Counted from the first letter of the stretch, positions 30,176 through 42,880 are shown. The stretch: 64,000 bases of DNA from Gillisella vitis (GCF_014204625.1 NZ_JACHLU010000004.1:1-64000); one strand, 5' to 3'. Numbers and translations: made by a program. The notes: a model not told the origin generated them from the letters alone.

Positions 30176-31945
30176 ATGACCATCAATCTGAATAAGCCAG
30201 ACATTACCGAGCTGAAGCCGCGCATCACCGTTTTTGGCGTGGGCGGCGGCGGCGGCAATGCCGTTAACAACATGATCACCGCAGGTCTTCAGGGCGTGGA
30301 CTTTGTGGTGGCCAACACAGACGCGCAAGCGCTGACCATGACCAAGGCCGAGCGGATCATCCAGCTTGGTGCCAGCGTCACGGAAGGTCTTGGTGCCGGT
30401 TCCCAGCCAGAAGTTGGCCGCGCTGCTGCCGAAGAATGCATTGATGAGATCATCGACCACCTCAACGGCACGCACATGTGCTTTGTCACCGCCGGCATGG
30501 GTGGCGGTACCGGCACGGGTGCAGCTCCCGTTGTGGCACAGGCTGCCCGCAACAAGGGCATTCTGACGGTTGGCGTTGTCACCAAGCCTTTCCACTTTGA
30601 AGGTGGCCGTCGTATGCGTCTGGCCGAAGCAGGTATTGAAGCCTTGCAGAAGTCGGTTGATACGCTGATCGTCATTCCGAACCAGAACCTCTTCCGCATT
30701 GCCAATGACCGCACCACCTTTGCTGATGCGTTCGCCATGGCTGACCAGGTGCTTTATTCGGGTGTTGCCTGCATCACCGACCTGATGGTCAAGGAAGGCC
30801 TGATCAATCTCGACTTCGCCGACGTTCGCTCGGTGATGCGTGAGATGGGTCGCGCCATGATGGGCACCGGCGAAGCATCCGGCCCAGGCCGTGCGTTGCA
30901 GGCGGCCGAAGCGGCTATTGCCAACCCGCTGCTGGACGAAACCTCGATGAAGGGCGCACAGGGCCTGCTGATCTCCATCACGGGTGGTCGTGACCTGACG
31001 CTGTTTGAAGTCGATGAAGCTGCAACCCGTATCCGTGAAGAAGTGGATGCGGACGCCAACATCATCCTCGGCGCAACCTTCGACGAAGCGTTGGAAGGCC
31101 TGATTCGCGTGTCTGTTGTGGCCACCGGCATCGACCGCGCTGCCAATGCGCTGGAAGCCCGCGGCGCTGAAATGCGCAGCATGGCGGCCAAGCCTCTGAT
31201 TCGCCCGTCGGCTGCCTTTGCTCCGGCACCTGCGGCTCCGGCACCGCAGCCAGCGCCTGTTGCTGCCGCACCGGCACCTGTTGCCCAGCCTGTTCGTGAT
31301 ATGCCCGCCCGTGATGCGATTGCAGATCAGATCCGCGCCGCAGAAGCCGCTTTGGAACGTGAACTGGAAATTGCCCTGACCCGTCAGGAAACTGCTGTGC
31401 AGACCCCGGCACCCGTTGCTGCACCACAGCCAATGGCTGCTGCTGACGACTTCCGCCCGCAGAGCAAGCTGTTTTCCTCGTTTGCAGCCCCTGAGCAGCC
31501 GGTTGCCCGTGCACCCGCTCCGCAGCCAGCGCCAGCCGCCCCGCAGCCATCGGTCTTCCGTCAGGAGCCTGTTGCTCCGGTCATGCGTCAGCCAGAGCCG
31601 GTTCGTATGCCGAAGGTAGAAGACTTCTCTCCTGTTGTTCAGGCCGAGATGGAACATCGCAACCAGCCGCAGGCAGCGCAGTCCGCAGAAGATCGTGGTC
31701 CAATGGGTCTGTTGCGTCGCATCACCTCGTCGCTGGGCCGTCAGGATGAGGGCGTGGCTGATATGGCTCCGGCAGCACCTGCTGCCGCTCCGCAACAGCG
31801 CCGCCCCTTGACGCCAGAAGCCAGCGTTTATGCGCCACGCCGGGGCAATCTTGATGATCAGGGCCGTCAGGTGCCGCAGGCACGGACATCCCACGATGAT
31901 GATCAGCTGGAAATTCCGGCCTTCCTGCGTCGTCAGTCGAACTGA
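30176..31945 (+). CDS. ftsZ: Cell division GTPase FtsZ, long rhizobial form
   Basis: The tubulin-like GTPase that forms the Z ring, 589 residues. The GTPase domain (1-320) has [12 protein letters not shown], the tubulin loop [12 protein letters not shown] at 109-120 and NxDxxxL-type motifs. After it comes a linker of about 250 residues rich in Ala, Pro and Gln, then the C-terminal conserved peptide EIPAFLRRQ that binds FtsA. The start at 30176 matches the standard FtsZ N-terminus; an in-frame ATG 45 bases upstream is less likely. A gap of about 105 bases from ftsA may hold a separate promoter. Confidence 0.97.
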   Translation: MTINLNKPDITELKPRITVFGVGGGGGNAVNNMITAGLQGVDFVVANTDAQALTMTKAERIIQLGASVTEGLGAGSQPEVGRAAAEECIDEIIDHLNGTHMCFVTAGMGGGTGTGAAPVVAQAARNKGILTVGVVTKPFHFEGGRRMRLAEAGIEALQKSVDTLIVIPNQNLFRIANDRTTFADAFAMADQVLYSGVACITDLMVKEGLINLDFADVRSVMREMGRAMMGTGEASGPGRALQAAEAAIANPLLDETSMKGAQGLLISITGGRDLTLFEVDEAATRIREEVDADANIILGATFDEALEGLIRVSVVATGIDRAANALEARGAEMRSMAAKPLIRPSAAFAPAPAAPAPQPAPVAAAPAPVAQPVRDMPARDAIADQIRAAEAALERELEIALTRQETAVQTPAPVAAPQPMAAADDFRPQSKLFSSFAAPEQPVARAPAPQPAPAAPQPSVFRQEPVAPVMRQPEPVRMPKVEDFSPVVQAEMEHRNQPQAAQSAEDRGPMGLLRRITSSLGRQDEGVADMAPAAPAAAPQQRRPLTPEASVYAPRRGNLDDQGRQVPQARTSHDDDQLEIPAFLRRQSN

Positions 31946-31970
31946 TCTTGACCGCCGTACACAGCTTTTT

Positions 31971-32000
31971 AAGCCCGGATTGCAAAATCCGGGCTTTTTC
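31971..32000 (+). terminator. Rho-independent terminator after ftsZ
   Basis: AAGCCCGGATT and AATCCGGGCTT make an 11-bp stem with a GCAA loop, followed by T's. It closes the ddl-ftsQAZ transcript 25 bases after ftsZ. Confidence 0.93.
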
Positions 32001-32229
32001 TGTGTTGCAGACCTTGGTCATCCACAGATTTCCTTGTGTTTTTTCAATTGGATGGCTTCGTAACAATCGGAAAGAAACATTGATTTGGAATGTTATGATT
32101 CAAACCGTATACCGCGGATGAAGAGACAAAACGTTGCGGCTCGAACATGGGGTCAGCAATGATTTTGAGAAAAGGCGGCCCGGGTGTTTGTGTTTTCGGG
32201 TGCTGCGTATTTTGAAAGGTAGAAAGTCC

Positions 32230-33186
32230 ATGGCAATCGGTTTGTTGAGCTTCCAGACGACCATCGCTCAACCTGCGACCCTCAAGGGTATTGGTGTGCA
32301 TTCCGGTCAACCTGTGACAATGAGCTTTTTGCCAGCGGATGCGGATACGGGCATTGTTTTCCACCGCCAGCACGCCAATGGCTCGGTCACAGAGCTGCGG
32401 GCTGTGGCCTCGCAGGTGGGCAATACGGATCTGAGCACGGTTCTTGGTTTTTCGCCAGCCAATTGGGTTGCCACTGTCGAACATGTGATGGCTGCAATCT
32501 ATTCTCTTGGGCTGGACAATCTGATTGTTGAAGTGGATGGGCCAGAAACGCCAGTGATGGATGGCAGTTCTGCCGTTTACATTGACGCCATCGAGCAGGC
32601 GGGCATTGTCAGTCTCGATGTCAAGCGCCGCTATATTCGGGTGATCAAGCCGGTTCGCGTTGAAAATGGTGCCTCCTGGGCAGAGTTTCGTCCCTATGAG
32701 GGCACGCGATTCGACGTTGAAATCGATTTTGACTGCCCATTGATTGGTCGTCAGTCGTGGCAGGGTGATCTGACGCCTGAAAACTTCAAGCGTGAATTGT
32801 CGCGTGCCCGCACTTTTGGCTTCATGCGCGATGTGGAGCGCCTGTGGGCTGCTGGTCTGGCGCTTGGCTCCTCGCTTGAAAATTCCGTGGTGATCTCGGA
32901 TGACGATAAGGTCGTCAACGTCGAGGGTCTGCGCTATCCGGATGAATTTGCCCGTCACAAGACATTGGATGCTGTGGGCGATCTGGCTTTGGCTGGCGCG
33001 CAATTTATTGGCGCTTACCGTTCCTATCGCGGTGGCCACAAGATGAATTCCATGGCGCTGAAGGCACTGCTGTCTGATGCCAGCGCCTATGAAGTGGTAG
33101 AGGCACCCGGTGCCCGCCGTGGGCAGGCGCGTGCGCGGGAATTTGTTGCGGTAAACGCACCCGGCTTTGCGCCTTGGACGGCATAA
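32230..33186 (+). CDS. lpxC: UDP-3-O-acyl-N-acetylglucosamine deacetylase LpxC
   Basis: The zinc deacetylase that commits UDP-GlcNAc to lipid A synthesis, 318 residues. Zinc ligands are the His of VEHVMAAIYSLG, and His and Asp of HKTLDAVGDLALAG; the general-base region is PVMDGSS and the C-terminal His is in GGHKMN. ATG 32230 has AAAGGTAGAAAG upstream. It lies between two terminators, so it is likely a single-gene unit with a promoter in the preceding 230 bases. Confidence 0.97.
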   Translation: MAIGLLSFQTTIAQPATLKGIGVHSGQPVTMSFLPADADTGIVFHRQHANGSVTELRAVASQVGNTDLSTVLGFSPANWVATVEHVMAAIYSLGLDNLIVEVDGPETPVMDGSSAVYIDAIEQAGIVSLDVKRRYIRVIKPVRVENGASWAEFRPYEGTRFDVEIDFDCPLIGRQSWQGDLTPENFKRELSRARTFGFMRDVERLWAAGLALGSSLENSVVISDDDKVVNVEGLRYPDEFARHKTLDAVGDLALAGAQFIGAYRSYRGGHKMNSMALKALLSDASAYEVVEAPGARRGQARAREFVAVNAPGFAPWTA

Positions 33187-33209
33187 TCCGAATCGGGCTG
33201 ATTTTAAAG

Positions 33210-33237
33210 TGGCACCGTGAGGTGCCATTTTTATTTT
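33210..33237 (+). terminator. Rho-independent terminator after lpxC
   Basis: TGGCACC and GGTGCCA with a GTGA loop, followed by TTTTTATTTT. It begins 24 bases after the lpxC stop. Confidence 0.93.
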
Positions 33238-33416
33238 ATGGTGCAAAAGCGGCTCAAGCTTCAGCAAAATAGTGCATAAAACATGGCATTTCAGCGTTAC
33301 GCCATAAAAATGCGTTAAATCATCAGCATTGCGTTGCCCTCATCTAGTCTTTATGGCTAAAAACGCCATGCGGACGCGATGGCTTGTAAAGCGCCGCTGC
33401 AATCGGGATCTGTCGT

Positions 33417-34295
33417 ATGAGTGAAGTGAAGTCTTCCATGGTTCATCAAACTGCGCGTGTTGCGGCTGTTTGCCTGTCAATCTTTGGTTCTGCCGCGCTG
33501 TTAACGGCCTGCGGCACGGACAAGGACATTGACATCACCAAGCTTGGCATGGAGACCGATCCGCCAGAAATGTTGTATAATCAGGGTCTTGCCAACATCA
33601 AGGCCGGTAATCTTGCCGAAGCTGGCCGCAAGTTTGATGCGGTGGACAAGCAAAATCCATTCTCGGATTGGTCCCAGAAGGCGCTCGTGATGAGCACGTT
33701 CGTCAAATATCGCCAGAATCAATATAGCGAAGCAATTTCGACAGGTAATCGCTACATGACCCTTTATCCTTCGACGAAGGATTCGGCCTATGTGCAATAT
33801 CTGATTGGTCTGTCAAACTGGCGCCAGATTGCCAGTGTCACGCAGGACCAGAAATTTGCCACCCGCACCATCGAAGCCATGAACAAGGTGGTGAAAAACT
33901 ACCCGACCTCAGAATATGTTGCCGATGCACAGGCAAAGATGCGCTTTGCGCGTGACCAGTTGGCTGGCAAGGAAATGCAGGTTGGCCGTTACTATCTGGA
34001 ACGCAAGGAATATCTGGCCGCCATTCAGCGTTTCCGCGTGGTTGTCGAGCAGTATTCCAATACCAACCAGATTGAGGAAGCGCTGGCGCGTCTGGTTGAG
34101 GCCTATTATGCCATGGGTGTTGTGCAGGAAGCGCAAACGGCGGCAGCCGTGCTGGGGCACAATTACCCGGACAGCAAATGGTACAAGGATAGCTATCAAT
34201 TGTTGAAGAGCGGTGGCGTCTCGCCAAGCGAAAGCCAGGAATCGTGGATTTCCAGGGCAGGCAAGAAGCTTTTCACCAGCGATAGTGACTCGTAA
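33417..34295 (+). CDS. bamD: Outer membrane assembly lipoprotein BamD
   Basis: A lipoprotein of the BAM complex that folds outer-membrane proteins, 292 residues. The lipobox LLTAC places the lipidated Cys at 32. Tetratricopeptide-type helical repeats fill the rest, including [21 protein letters not shown] and [14 protein letters not shown]. Its place between lpxC and recN is conserved in Rhizobiaceae. An internal Met at residue 8 is an alternative start. Confidence 0.95.
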   Translation: MSEVKSSMVHQTARVAAVCLSIFGSAALLTACGTDKDIDITKLGMETDPPEMLYNQGLANIKAGNLAEAGRKFDAVDKQNPFSDWSQKALVMSTFVKYRQNQYSEAISTGNRYMTLYPSTKDSAYVQYLIGLSNWRQIASVTQDQKFATRTIEAMNKVVKNYPTSEYVADAQAKMRFARDQLAGKEMQVGRYYLERKEYLAAIQRFRVVVEQYSNTNQIEEALARLVEAYYAMGVVQEAQTAAAVLGHNYPDSKWYKDSYQLLKSGGVSPSESQESWISRAGKKLFTSDSDS

Positions 34296-34342
34296 TCATA
34301 GCCCCCATATCAATCATCGTCCCACAAGAGATGTGAACACTC

Positions 34343-36013
34343 ATGCTTGTCCAGCTTTCGATCCGGGACATCGTTTTGATCGAGCGGCTCGACCTTGGCT
34401 TTTCCGCAGGACTTTCCGTGCTGACGGGGGAGACGGGTGCGGGCAAGTCTATCCTGCTGGATAGCCTGTCGCTGGCCCTTGGTGGGCGCGGCGACGGCGG
34501 CCTTGTGCGCCATGGCGAAGACAAGGGGCAGGTGACGGCGGTGTTTGATGTGCCAATGGTGCATCCGGCCCGCGCACTGTTGCGCGAAAACTCGATTGAT
34601 GATGATGGCGATCTGATTTTTCGTCGGGTGCAATCGGCCGATGGTCGCACCCGCGCCTATATCAATGATCAGGCGGTGAGTGTGCAGCTGATGCGCCAGG
34701 CCGGTCTGCATCTGGTGGAAATTCATGGTCAGCATGATGATCGTGCCCTTGTCGATACCGGCGCGCATCGCATGTTGCTGGATGCCTTCGCCGGATTGAC
34801 CGACGAAGCGCTGGCGCTGGGCGATAGCTATCGCCGCTGGCGCGAGGCAGAGCGGCATTTCAAAACCCACAAAGCCAAGGTTGAGGCCGCCGCCCGCGAG
34901 GCTGATTATCTGCGCGCCTCGGTGGAAGAGCTGGAGGGCCTGAACCCGAAGGATGGCGAAGAAGACGATCTGGCCGAGCGCCGCTCACGGATGCAAAAGT
35001 CTGAGCGGATTGCCGGTGATATTTCCGAGGCCAGCGAATTTCTGAACGGCAACAGTTCGCCCGTGCCGCTGATTGCATCAATGATGCGCAGGCTGGAGCG
35101 CAAAAGCGCGGAAGCGCCGGGCCTGCTGGAAGAGACGGTCAGTCTGCTGGGCACGGCACTGGATACGCTGTCCAGCGCCCAGATGGAGGTCGAATCGGCG
35201 CTGCGGCGCACCGAGTTTGATCCGCGTGAGCTGGAGCGGGTGGAGGAGCGGCTGTTTGCCCTGCGGGCGGCTGGCCGCAAATATTCTGTCGCGGTTGCTG
35301 ATCTTCCGGCGCTGGCGCAGAAAATGATTGCCGATCTGGCTGATCTGGATGCGGGCGAAGACAAGCTGGGCAAGCTGGAAAAAGCGGTAGGCGAAGCCAG
35401 GGCGATTTATAATGCAGCGGCACAATCGCTCTCAGGCAAACGCCAGAATGCGGCCTCTGCGCTGGCCGAGGTGGTGATGGCCGAGCTGCCAGCGCTGAAG
35501 CTGGAGCGCGCCCGTTTCATGGTGCAGGTCACATCCGATGCCAGCAATGCCTCTGCCGAGGGAATTGATCTGGTGGAGTTTCATGTTCAGACCAATCCCG
35601 GCACGCGGCCAGGCCCGATCATGAAAGTGGCCTCTGGGGGCGAGCTTTCACGCTTCCTGCTGGCGCTGAAAGTGGCGCTGGCGGATCGTGGCTCGGCACC
35701 CACGCTGGTGTTTGACGAAATTGATACGGGCGTTGGCGGTGCGGTGGCTGATGCCATTGGCCAGCGGCTGAAACGATTGTCCGATACGGTGCAGGTGTTA
35801 TCCGTCACCCATGCGCCGCAGGTGGCAGCAAGAGCCGCCACGCATTTGCTGATTTCCAAGGGGCCAGCCAGCGATGGCAGCGACAAGATTGCCACGGCGG
35901 TTGCCACCATTGGCCCAGAGCATCGGGTGGAGGAAATTGCCCGTATGCTGGCCGGAGCCTCGGTGACGGATGAGGCACGGGCGGCAGCGGCCAAGCTTTT
36001 GAATTACGATTAA
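34343..36013 (+). CDS. recN: DNA repair protein RecN
   Basis: An SMC-like ATPase for double-strand break repair, 556 residues. Walker A is GETGAGKS (29-36) and QHDDRALVD follows the N-terminal head. A long coiled-coil middle (about 150-370) leads to the signature motif MKVASGGELSRFLLALK, then Walker B LVFDEIDTGVGG and THAPQVAA. In related genomes ligA usually follows directly; here about 4.4 kb intervenes. Confidence 0.97.
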   Translation: MLVQLSIRDIVLIERLDLGFSAGLSVLTGETGAGKSILLDSLSLALGGRGDGGLVRHGEDKGQVTAVFDVPMVHPARALLRENSIDDDGDLIFRRVQSADGRTRAYINDQAVSVQLMRQAGLHLVEIHGQHDDRALVDTGAHRMLLDAFAGLTDEALALGDSYRRWREAERHFKTHKAKVEAAAREADYLRASVEELEGLNPKDGEEDDLAERRSRMQKSERIAGDISEASEFLNGNSSPVPLIASMMRRLERKSAEAPGLLEETVSLLGTALDTLSSAQMEVESALRRTEFDPRELERVEERLFALRAAGRKYSVAVADLPALAQKMIADLADLDAGEDKLGKLEKAVGEARAIYNAAAQSLSGKRQNAASALAEVVMAELPALKLERARFMVQVTSDASNASAEGIDLVEFHVQTNPGTRPGPIMKVASGGELSRFLLALKVALADRGSAPTLVFDEIDTGVGGAVADAIGQRLKRLSDTVQVLSVTHAPQVAARAATHLLISKGPASDGSDKIATAVATIGPEHRVEEIARMLAGASVTDEARAAAAKLLNYD

Positions 36014-36065
36014 TTCGTATAGTATATGTTTTTACTTTATCTTTTCTGGAGCTTAGGAGGGCGCT

Positions 36066-37781
36066 ATGTCTGCGACCAATTTCAAAACTGAAAACGATAC
36101 ATATCGTAAGCTGATAGGGAACGGCTTGACGTATCATGTGCCGCGTTTCCAGAGGGATTATAGTTGGGGAGAGGAGGAATGGGACGATTTGTGGCAGGAT
36201 ATTGTTAACACGGTTTCTGATGGCGGTGAGTCTGCGCATTACATGGGATATCTTGTGTTGCAGACGATTGATGATAAAAAATTCGATATTGTTGATGGCC
36301 AGCAACGTCTCACGACGTTGAGCTTATGTGTGCTAGCAGCATTGAAGCAGCTTAAGGGGCTTATCTCGCAAGGTGTTGACATAGAGCGTACTCAACAACG
36401 CCTCGAAGGACTACGACAAACATATGTAGGATATCTTGATCCAGTGACGCTTGTGTCTCGTTCAAAGCTTACACTTAATAGAAATAATGATACATATTAC
36501 CAAACATATCTTGTGCCGCTTCCAGAAAAACTTCCTCAACGCGGATTTAAAGCTTCAGAGCATAGCTTGAGAAAAGCGTTCGAGTGGTTTGATAAAAAAC
36601 TTAGAGACTATGTACGAGGTGCAAGCGATCCGGGTTTGGAAATTGCTCAACTCATTGATCGCATGAGTGATCGGCTTTTCTTTACAGTGATTACTGTCAC
36701 GGATGAGTTGAACGCATATAAAGTATTCGAGACGTTAAATGCGCGGGGCGTTCGCTTATCAGCAACAGATCTGCTTAAAAATTATCTCTTTTCAGTTCTT
36801 CATAGAGAAGGACGTCATGAGCATGAATTGAAAAGCCTTGATGATCGTTGGGAACAGATTGTTGGAAGATTAGGTGCCGAGAGCTTTCCGGATTTTCTCC
36901 GTGTATTTTGGATTAGTAGCCGCAGTTTTGTTCGGCAAGCTGAACTGTTTAAAGTGATTAGGTCTCAAATTCATGATCGGTCAGCTGTTTTCACGTTGAT
37001 AACTGAACTTGAAAATAACATGGATAATTATCTTGCCTTGGTGAGTCCTGAGGTTTCTCATTGGGGGAAAAAAACTAAAGAGTACGCTCAGTTACTCAAG
37101 ATGTTTAGTGTCAAACAACCTATACCATTGTTGCTTGCTGCAAGCCGAGTTCTTGATGAAAATGGCTTTGAGATGGTTTTACGTGCTTTGGTGTCCATAT
37201 CGTTTCGGTACAATGTAATAGGAAATTTGCAAACAGGTGAACAGGAGCGCGTTTACCATGCCGAAGCGGCTCGTATATCAAAGGGAGAACACACTCGGGT
37301 TCAAGAAATATTAGAAGGCATTAAAGCCGTCTACCCAAGTGATGATTCATTCAAGGCAAATTTTGCTGAGAAATCAATTGTGACAAAAAATTCGAGGAAT
37401 AGGCGTATTGTTCGTTACATATTGAATGAAATTGAACGGCAAAGCGGCGGATTACCCATTGATATTGAGGATGATAAGTTCAACATTGAACATGTTTGTC
37501 CAACAAATCCTGAGGAAGGTTGGGATAAATTTTCAACTGAAGAGGTCGAAGCTCTCACTGAAAGGATTGGAAATTTAGTGCTGCTGGAAGAGGCGCTCAA
37601 TCGGCAGGCTGCCAATAACCAGTATGTTGATAAGGTGCCGATTTACAAACAGAGTAATTTGCTTTTGGTGAAAAAGCTCGTGGAGGATTATGAAGATTGG
37701 ACCCCGCAAAAAATCGCTCTACGCCAAAGAAGTCTCGCTAAGAGTGCAGTGACCGTGTGGAAAGTAGCGCAGTACGGATAA
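36066..37781 (+). CDS. DUF262-DUF1524 protein, GmrSD-type candidate restriction nuclease
   Basis: A 571-residue protein with two domains. The N-terminal DUF262 (ParB/Srx-like NTPase) has VPRFQRDYSW (25-34) and DGQQRLTTL (77-85). The C-terminal DUF1524 HNH-like nuclease has IEHVCP with His476, then a GNLVLLEEALN helix. This is the fused form of GmrS and GmrD, type IV restriction enzymes that attack modified phage DNA; related proteins act in BREX and phosphorothioate defence. It is clearly AT-richer than its neighbours and uses A/T-ending codons. A TATAGT box and a strong AGGAGG site precede it. No modification or toxin partner lies beside it. Function is by family, not shown. Confidence 0.85.
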   Translation: MSATNFKTENDTYRKLIGNGLTYHVPRFQRDYSWGEEEWDDLWQDIVNTVSDGGESAHYMGYLVLQTIDDKKFDIVDGQQRLTTLSLCVLAALKQLKGLISQGVDIERTQQRLEGLRQTYVGYLDPVTLVSRSKLTLNRNNDTYYQTYLVPLPEKLPQRGFKASEHSLRKAFEWFDKKLRDYVRGASDPGLEIAQLIDRMSDRLFFTVITVTDELNAYKVFETLNARGVRLSATDLLKNYLFSVLHREGRHEHELKSLDDRWEQIVGRLGAESFPDFLRVFWISSRSFVRQAELFKVIRSQIHDRSAVFTLITELENNMDNYLALVSPEVSHWGKKTKEYAQLLKMFSVKQPIPLLLAASRVLDENGFEMVLRALVSISFRYNVIGNLQTGEQERVYHAEAARISKGEHTRVQEILEGIKAVYPSDDSFKANFAEKSIVTKNSRNRRIVRYILNEIERQSGGLPIDIEDDKFNIEHVCPTNPEEGWDKFSTEEVEALTERIGNLVLLEEALNRQAANNQYVDKVPIYKQSNLLLVKKLVEDYEDWTPQKIALRQRSLAKSAVTVWKVAQYG

Positions 37782-37928
37782 ATCATTCGTCAAATATTTT
37801 GAACTGTTAATATGACACTCGTTTCAATTTTAATTGTAATGAACGGGTGGCTATCCGTAACTTTGAGTCTTGTTGTAGAGGTGTTCAGTCAACATATAAG
37901 CAGTCCGTGTAGCGGGGGCGCTGTGAAC

Positions 37929-39377
37929 ATGCTTGATGTTGTTTCCACCTATTGGCCGCATCTTCTGGCGGTGGTGTCCACGGTGATGGGGGTGGTTGCG
38001 GCTGTGCATGTGGCCATGACCAAGCGCGATGTGCGCTCGGCCAATGCCTGGGTTGGCGTTATTGTTCTGTCTCCGATTTTGGGTGCGCTGGTTTATGCGG
38101 TGGCGGGTATCAACCGTATGCGCAGGGCGTCGTATATTGCCAAGCGCTCGCGCAGGCAGCGTCGGTTGAATACGGCCCTTGCCCGCTATGCCGTGGCAGC
38201 TGGCGTGGTGGAAGAGCGGTTTGGCGGGCGCATGGAAGCGCTGCGGCGGTTGGGAGATCGTGTTGCCGTGCATCCGCTCAGTTCCGGCAATCAGCTGGTG
38301 CCCCTGACCACAGGCGATGCCGCCTATGCGGCCATGGGTCAGGCGATTGATGCGGCAGAGCACAGTATTCTGCTGGAAACCTATATTTTCGATAGAGATC
38401 GGGCCGGGGTCATCCTGGCCGACAAGCTGATTGCCGCCCACAAACGCGGTGTGGTGGTGCGGGTGCTGATTGATGCCGTTGGGGCGCGCTATAGCGTTCC
38501 CAGTATCGTGCAATATCTGCGAGATGGCGGCGTGACGGTGGCCTCTTTTAACGGCAAGGTTATCATGGGCCTGCGCCTTCCTTACGCAAACTTGCGCACC
38601 CACCGCAAGATTCTGGTGGTGGATGGCGCGGCCGCGTTTATGGGTGGCATGAATATCCGCGATGCCTTTACGGGGCCTGATGCGTCGCATGATACACATT
38701 TCAGGGTCATGGGGCCGCTGGTGGCCGATATTTTCTCAGTGGCGGCGGAAGACTGGTATTTTGAGACCGGCGAAGTGCTGGAGGGTGAGGTCTGGCAGAT
38801 CCATCTGGCAGACGACACCGAAAAGACGGTGGCCTTTGCCCGCGTTGTTGTGACCGGGCCGGATTCCAATCTCGAGTGCAATCATAAGGTGTTAACAGGT
38901 GCGTTTTCGGTGGCAAAACGCTCGATTCGCATCATATCGCCGTATTTTTTGCCGGATGCGGTGTTTCTGGCCGCACTGGCCACGGCGGCGCGGCGCGGTG
39001 TGGCGGTGGACATCATTGTGCCGTCAAAAAACAATCTGGCCATTGTCAGTTCTGCAATGAACGCCCAGTTTGAGCAGATCATCAAAAATGGCTGTCGGAT
39101 TTTTCGCTCGACCGGCCCGTTTGACCATTCGAAATTGCTGGTGGTGGATGGGCGCTGGTCCTATGTCGGCTCTTCCAATCTCGATTCGCGCTCCTTACGA
39201 CTGAATTTTGAGATCGATCTGGAAGTGTATGACGAGGATTTTGCAGGCTTTGTTGAGCGCCGTTTTGCAGAACGCATGGTTGATGCGCAAGCGGTGACGT
39301 TGAACGAGTTGCAAAGTCAGCCATTTCCGCTCAGGCTGTTGCAGCGGGTGCTCTGGCTTGGTTCGCCTTATCTTTAG
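37929..39377 (+). CDS. cls: Cardiolipin synthase (phospholipase D family)
   Basis: A membrane phospholipase D-type enzyme of 482 residues. Two N-terminal membrane helices (PLDc_N type, ending GALVYAVAGINRM) are followed by two HKD motifs: His225-Arg-Lys227 and His400-Ser-Lys402, each leading to the downstream Asp and a GG or GS pair. Such enzymes make cardiolipin from phosphatidylglycerol. The ATG at 37929 (or GTG 37923) begins just before the first helix; a longer frame from 37812 adds an AT-rich, unlikely extension. Its stop codon lies within the start of a mosaic repeat. Confidence 0.9.
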   Translation: MLDVVSTYWPHLLAVVSTVMGVVAAVHVAMTKRDVRSANAWVGVIVLSPILGALVYAVAGINRMRRASYIAKRSRRQRRLNTALARYAVAAGVVEERFGGRMEALRRLGDRVAVHPLSSGNQLVPLTTGDAAYAAMGQAIDAAEHSILLETYIFDRDRAGVILADKLIAAHKRGVVVRVLIDAVGARYSVPSIVQYLRDGGVTVASFNGKVIMGLRLPYANLRTHRKILVVDGAAAFMGGMNIRDAFTGPDASHDTHFRVMGPLVADIFSVAAEDWYFETGEVLEGEVWQIHLADDTEKTVAFARVVVTGPDSNLECNHKVLTGAFSVAKRSIRIISPYFLPDAVFLAALATAARRGVAVDIIVPSKNNLAIVSSAMNAQFEQIIKNGCRIFRSTGPFDHSKLLVVDGRWSYVGSSNLDSRSLRLNFEIDLEVYDEDFAGFVERRFAERMVDAQAVTLNELQSQPFPLRLLQRVLWLGSPYL

Positions 39378-39476
39378 AGTTTGTCAGGGAAAAGTGGAAT
39401 CCGGTTTTACTGATCAGACAAACGAAAACAAAGAAATTGAGAGTCTGTCTGGTTCAATCTGAACCAGACAGACTCT
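39376..39476. repeat. Mosaic intergenic repeat, copy B
   Basis: A short copy of the same family. The left module AGAGTTTGTCAGGGAAAAGT starts at the cls stop codon. The right end is a hairpin, AGAGTCTGTCTGGTTCA and TGAACCAGACAGACTCT (a 17-bp stem, loop of a few bases). It lacks the middle module of copies A and D. Confidence 0.9.
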
Positions 39477-39499
39477 AAGTGTGGTGATGATCGATCAGC

Positions 39500-40324
39500 A
39501 TGAAAAAACAAAACCCTACTCTCCGCTCACAAATGCTGACATCCTTGCGCAACCACCGCAGCCGATCCTCGGGCGCAATTGATGAGGAGCGCAAGGCCGG
39601 CCTGCTGGTGGCCTCCTATAATGTGCATAAATGTATCGGCAATGATGGGCAGTTTGACCCCGAACGGGTGCTGCATGTGATCCGCGAGATGGGCCCGGAT
39701 GTGATTGCCTTGCAGGAGGCCGATCAGCGTTTTGGCGAGCGCAATGGCCTGCTGGATCTGGCCCGCCTGCATGGTGAAACCGGGCTGACGCTGGTGCCGG
39801 TGGAGGGGTTGCCCAACAGCCATGGCTGGCGCGGCAATGTGCTGCTGTTTCGGGAAGGGGTGGTGCGAGACGTGCGGCCTTTCAAGCTGCCGGGGCTGGA
39901 GCCGCGCGGCGCTGTGGTGGCCGAGATCGATCTGGGGGCAGGGCGCGAGTTGCGCATCATTGCCGCCCACCTTGGCCTGTTGCGCTGGGCGCGGCGCAGG
40001 CAGGCCGATTTCATTCTGGGGCTGATGCGCGAAAGCACTGACTGTCCCACCGTGTTGATGGGCGATTTCAATGAATGGCGGGTTGGCCCCGGCTCGGCTC
40101 TCACACGGTTTGAGCCGCTGTTTGGGCCACTGCCGCCGCCGGTGCCAAGCTTTCCGGCACGCTTGCCAATGCTGGCGCTGGATCGGATCATGACCAATCG
40201 TCCCGGCCTGATTATTGATATGCGGGTGCATGATACGCCACTTGCACGCATGGCGTCTGACCATCTGCCGCTGAAGGCGTGGATTGATCTTGAGCAAGCT
40301 GTTGAGGATGGTGTCACGGTGTGA
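39500..40324 (+). CDS. Endonuclease/exonuclease/phosphatase family protein
   Basis: A 274-residue member of the metal-dependent EEP superfamily, with SYNVHKC, ALQEAD, MGDFNEW and ASDHLPL, the catalytic set including the final His. The superfamily includes DNases, sphingomyelinases and phosphatases. Its regular position next to a PLD-type cardiolipin synthase in alphaproteobacteria suggests a lipid-phosphate role, but this is inference. No signal peptide is clear. The start is not fixed; the first 30 residues are basic and poorly structured. Confidence 0.82.
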   Translation: MKKQNPTLRSQMLTSLRNHRSRSSGAIDEERKAGLLVASYNVHKCIGNDGQFDPERVLHVIREMGPDVIALQEADQRFGERNGLLDLARLHGETGLTLVPVEGLPNSHGWRGNVLLFREGVVRDVRPFKLPGLEPRGAVVAEIDLGAGRELRIIAAHLGLLRWARRRQADFILGLMRESTDCPTVLMGDFNEWRVGPGSALTRFEPLFGPLPPPVPSFPARLPMLALDRIMTNRPGLIIDMRVHDTPLARMASDHLPLKAWIDLEQAVEDGVTV

Positions 40325-40371
40325 TCTCATCTTTCCATTCGGCAAAATTCGGGTAAGACCGGGGCGGATAA

Positions 40372-42546
<2,175 letters not shown>

Positions 42547-42880
42547 GGGGCACGCTGACCTTTCACAATACTCCAATTTATACTTCCCGCAAAAGCTCTC
42601 ATCGCCCGTCGCTTTTTTGAAACAGTCATCGCTGATGTATAGGCTTCATTGTCCGTGTTACGGTGCAATGCAGCATTTTATGTGCTGTGCAGCGAAAAAA
42701 TATCTATAAAATACAAAGGTTTATGTTGGTGGGGCAAGCTCTGGGAGCCTCGCTTTGACTTTTTCTGGGTTGAAAAAAACAATCAAACTTTCCAATTACA
42801 ATTTAGGGTAGTTTCATAATTTATTGGCTGCTAAATTTCTTTCGAAAATTTTAAATCTCCCAAGATTAATGAGGTTCGTT
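42547..42880. other. AT-rich intergenic stretch ligA to SHMT-like gene
   Basis: About 330 bases whose right half is clearly AT-rich compared with flanking genes. There is an imperfect hairpin around 42665-42690 and a TTGACT box near 42755, but no convincing -10. It should hold the promoter of the SHMT-like gene. No gene seen. Confidence 0.4.
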
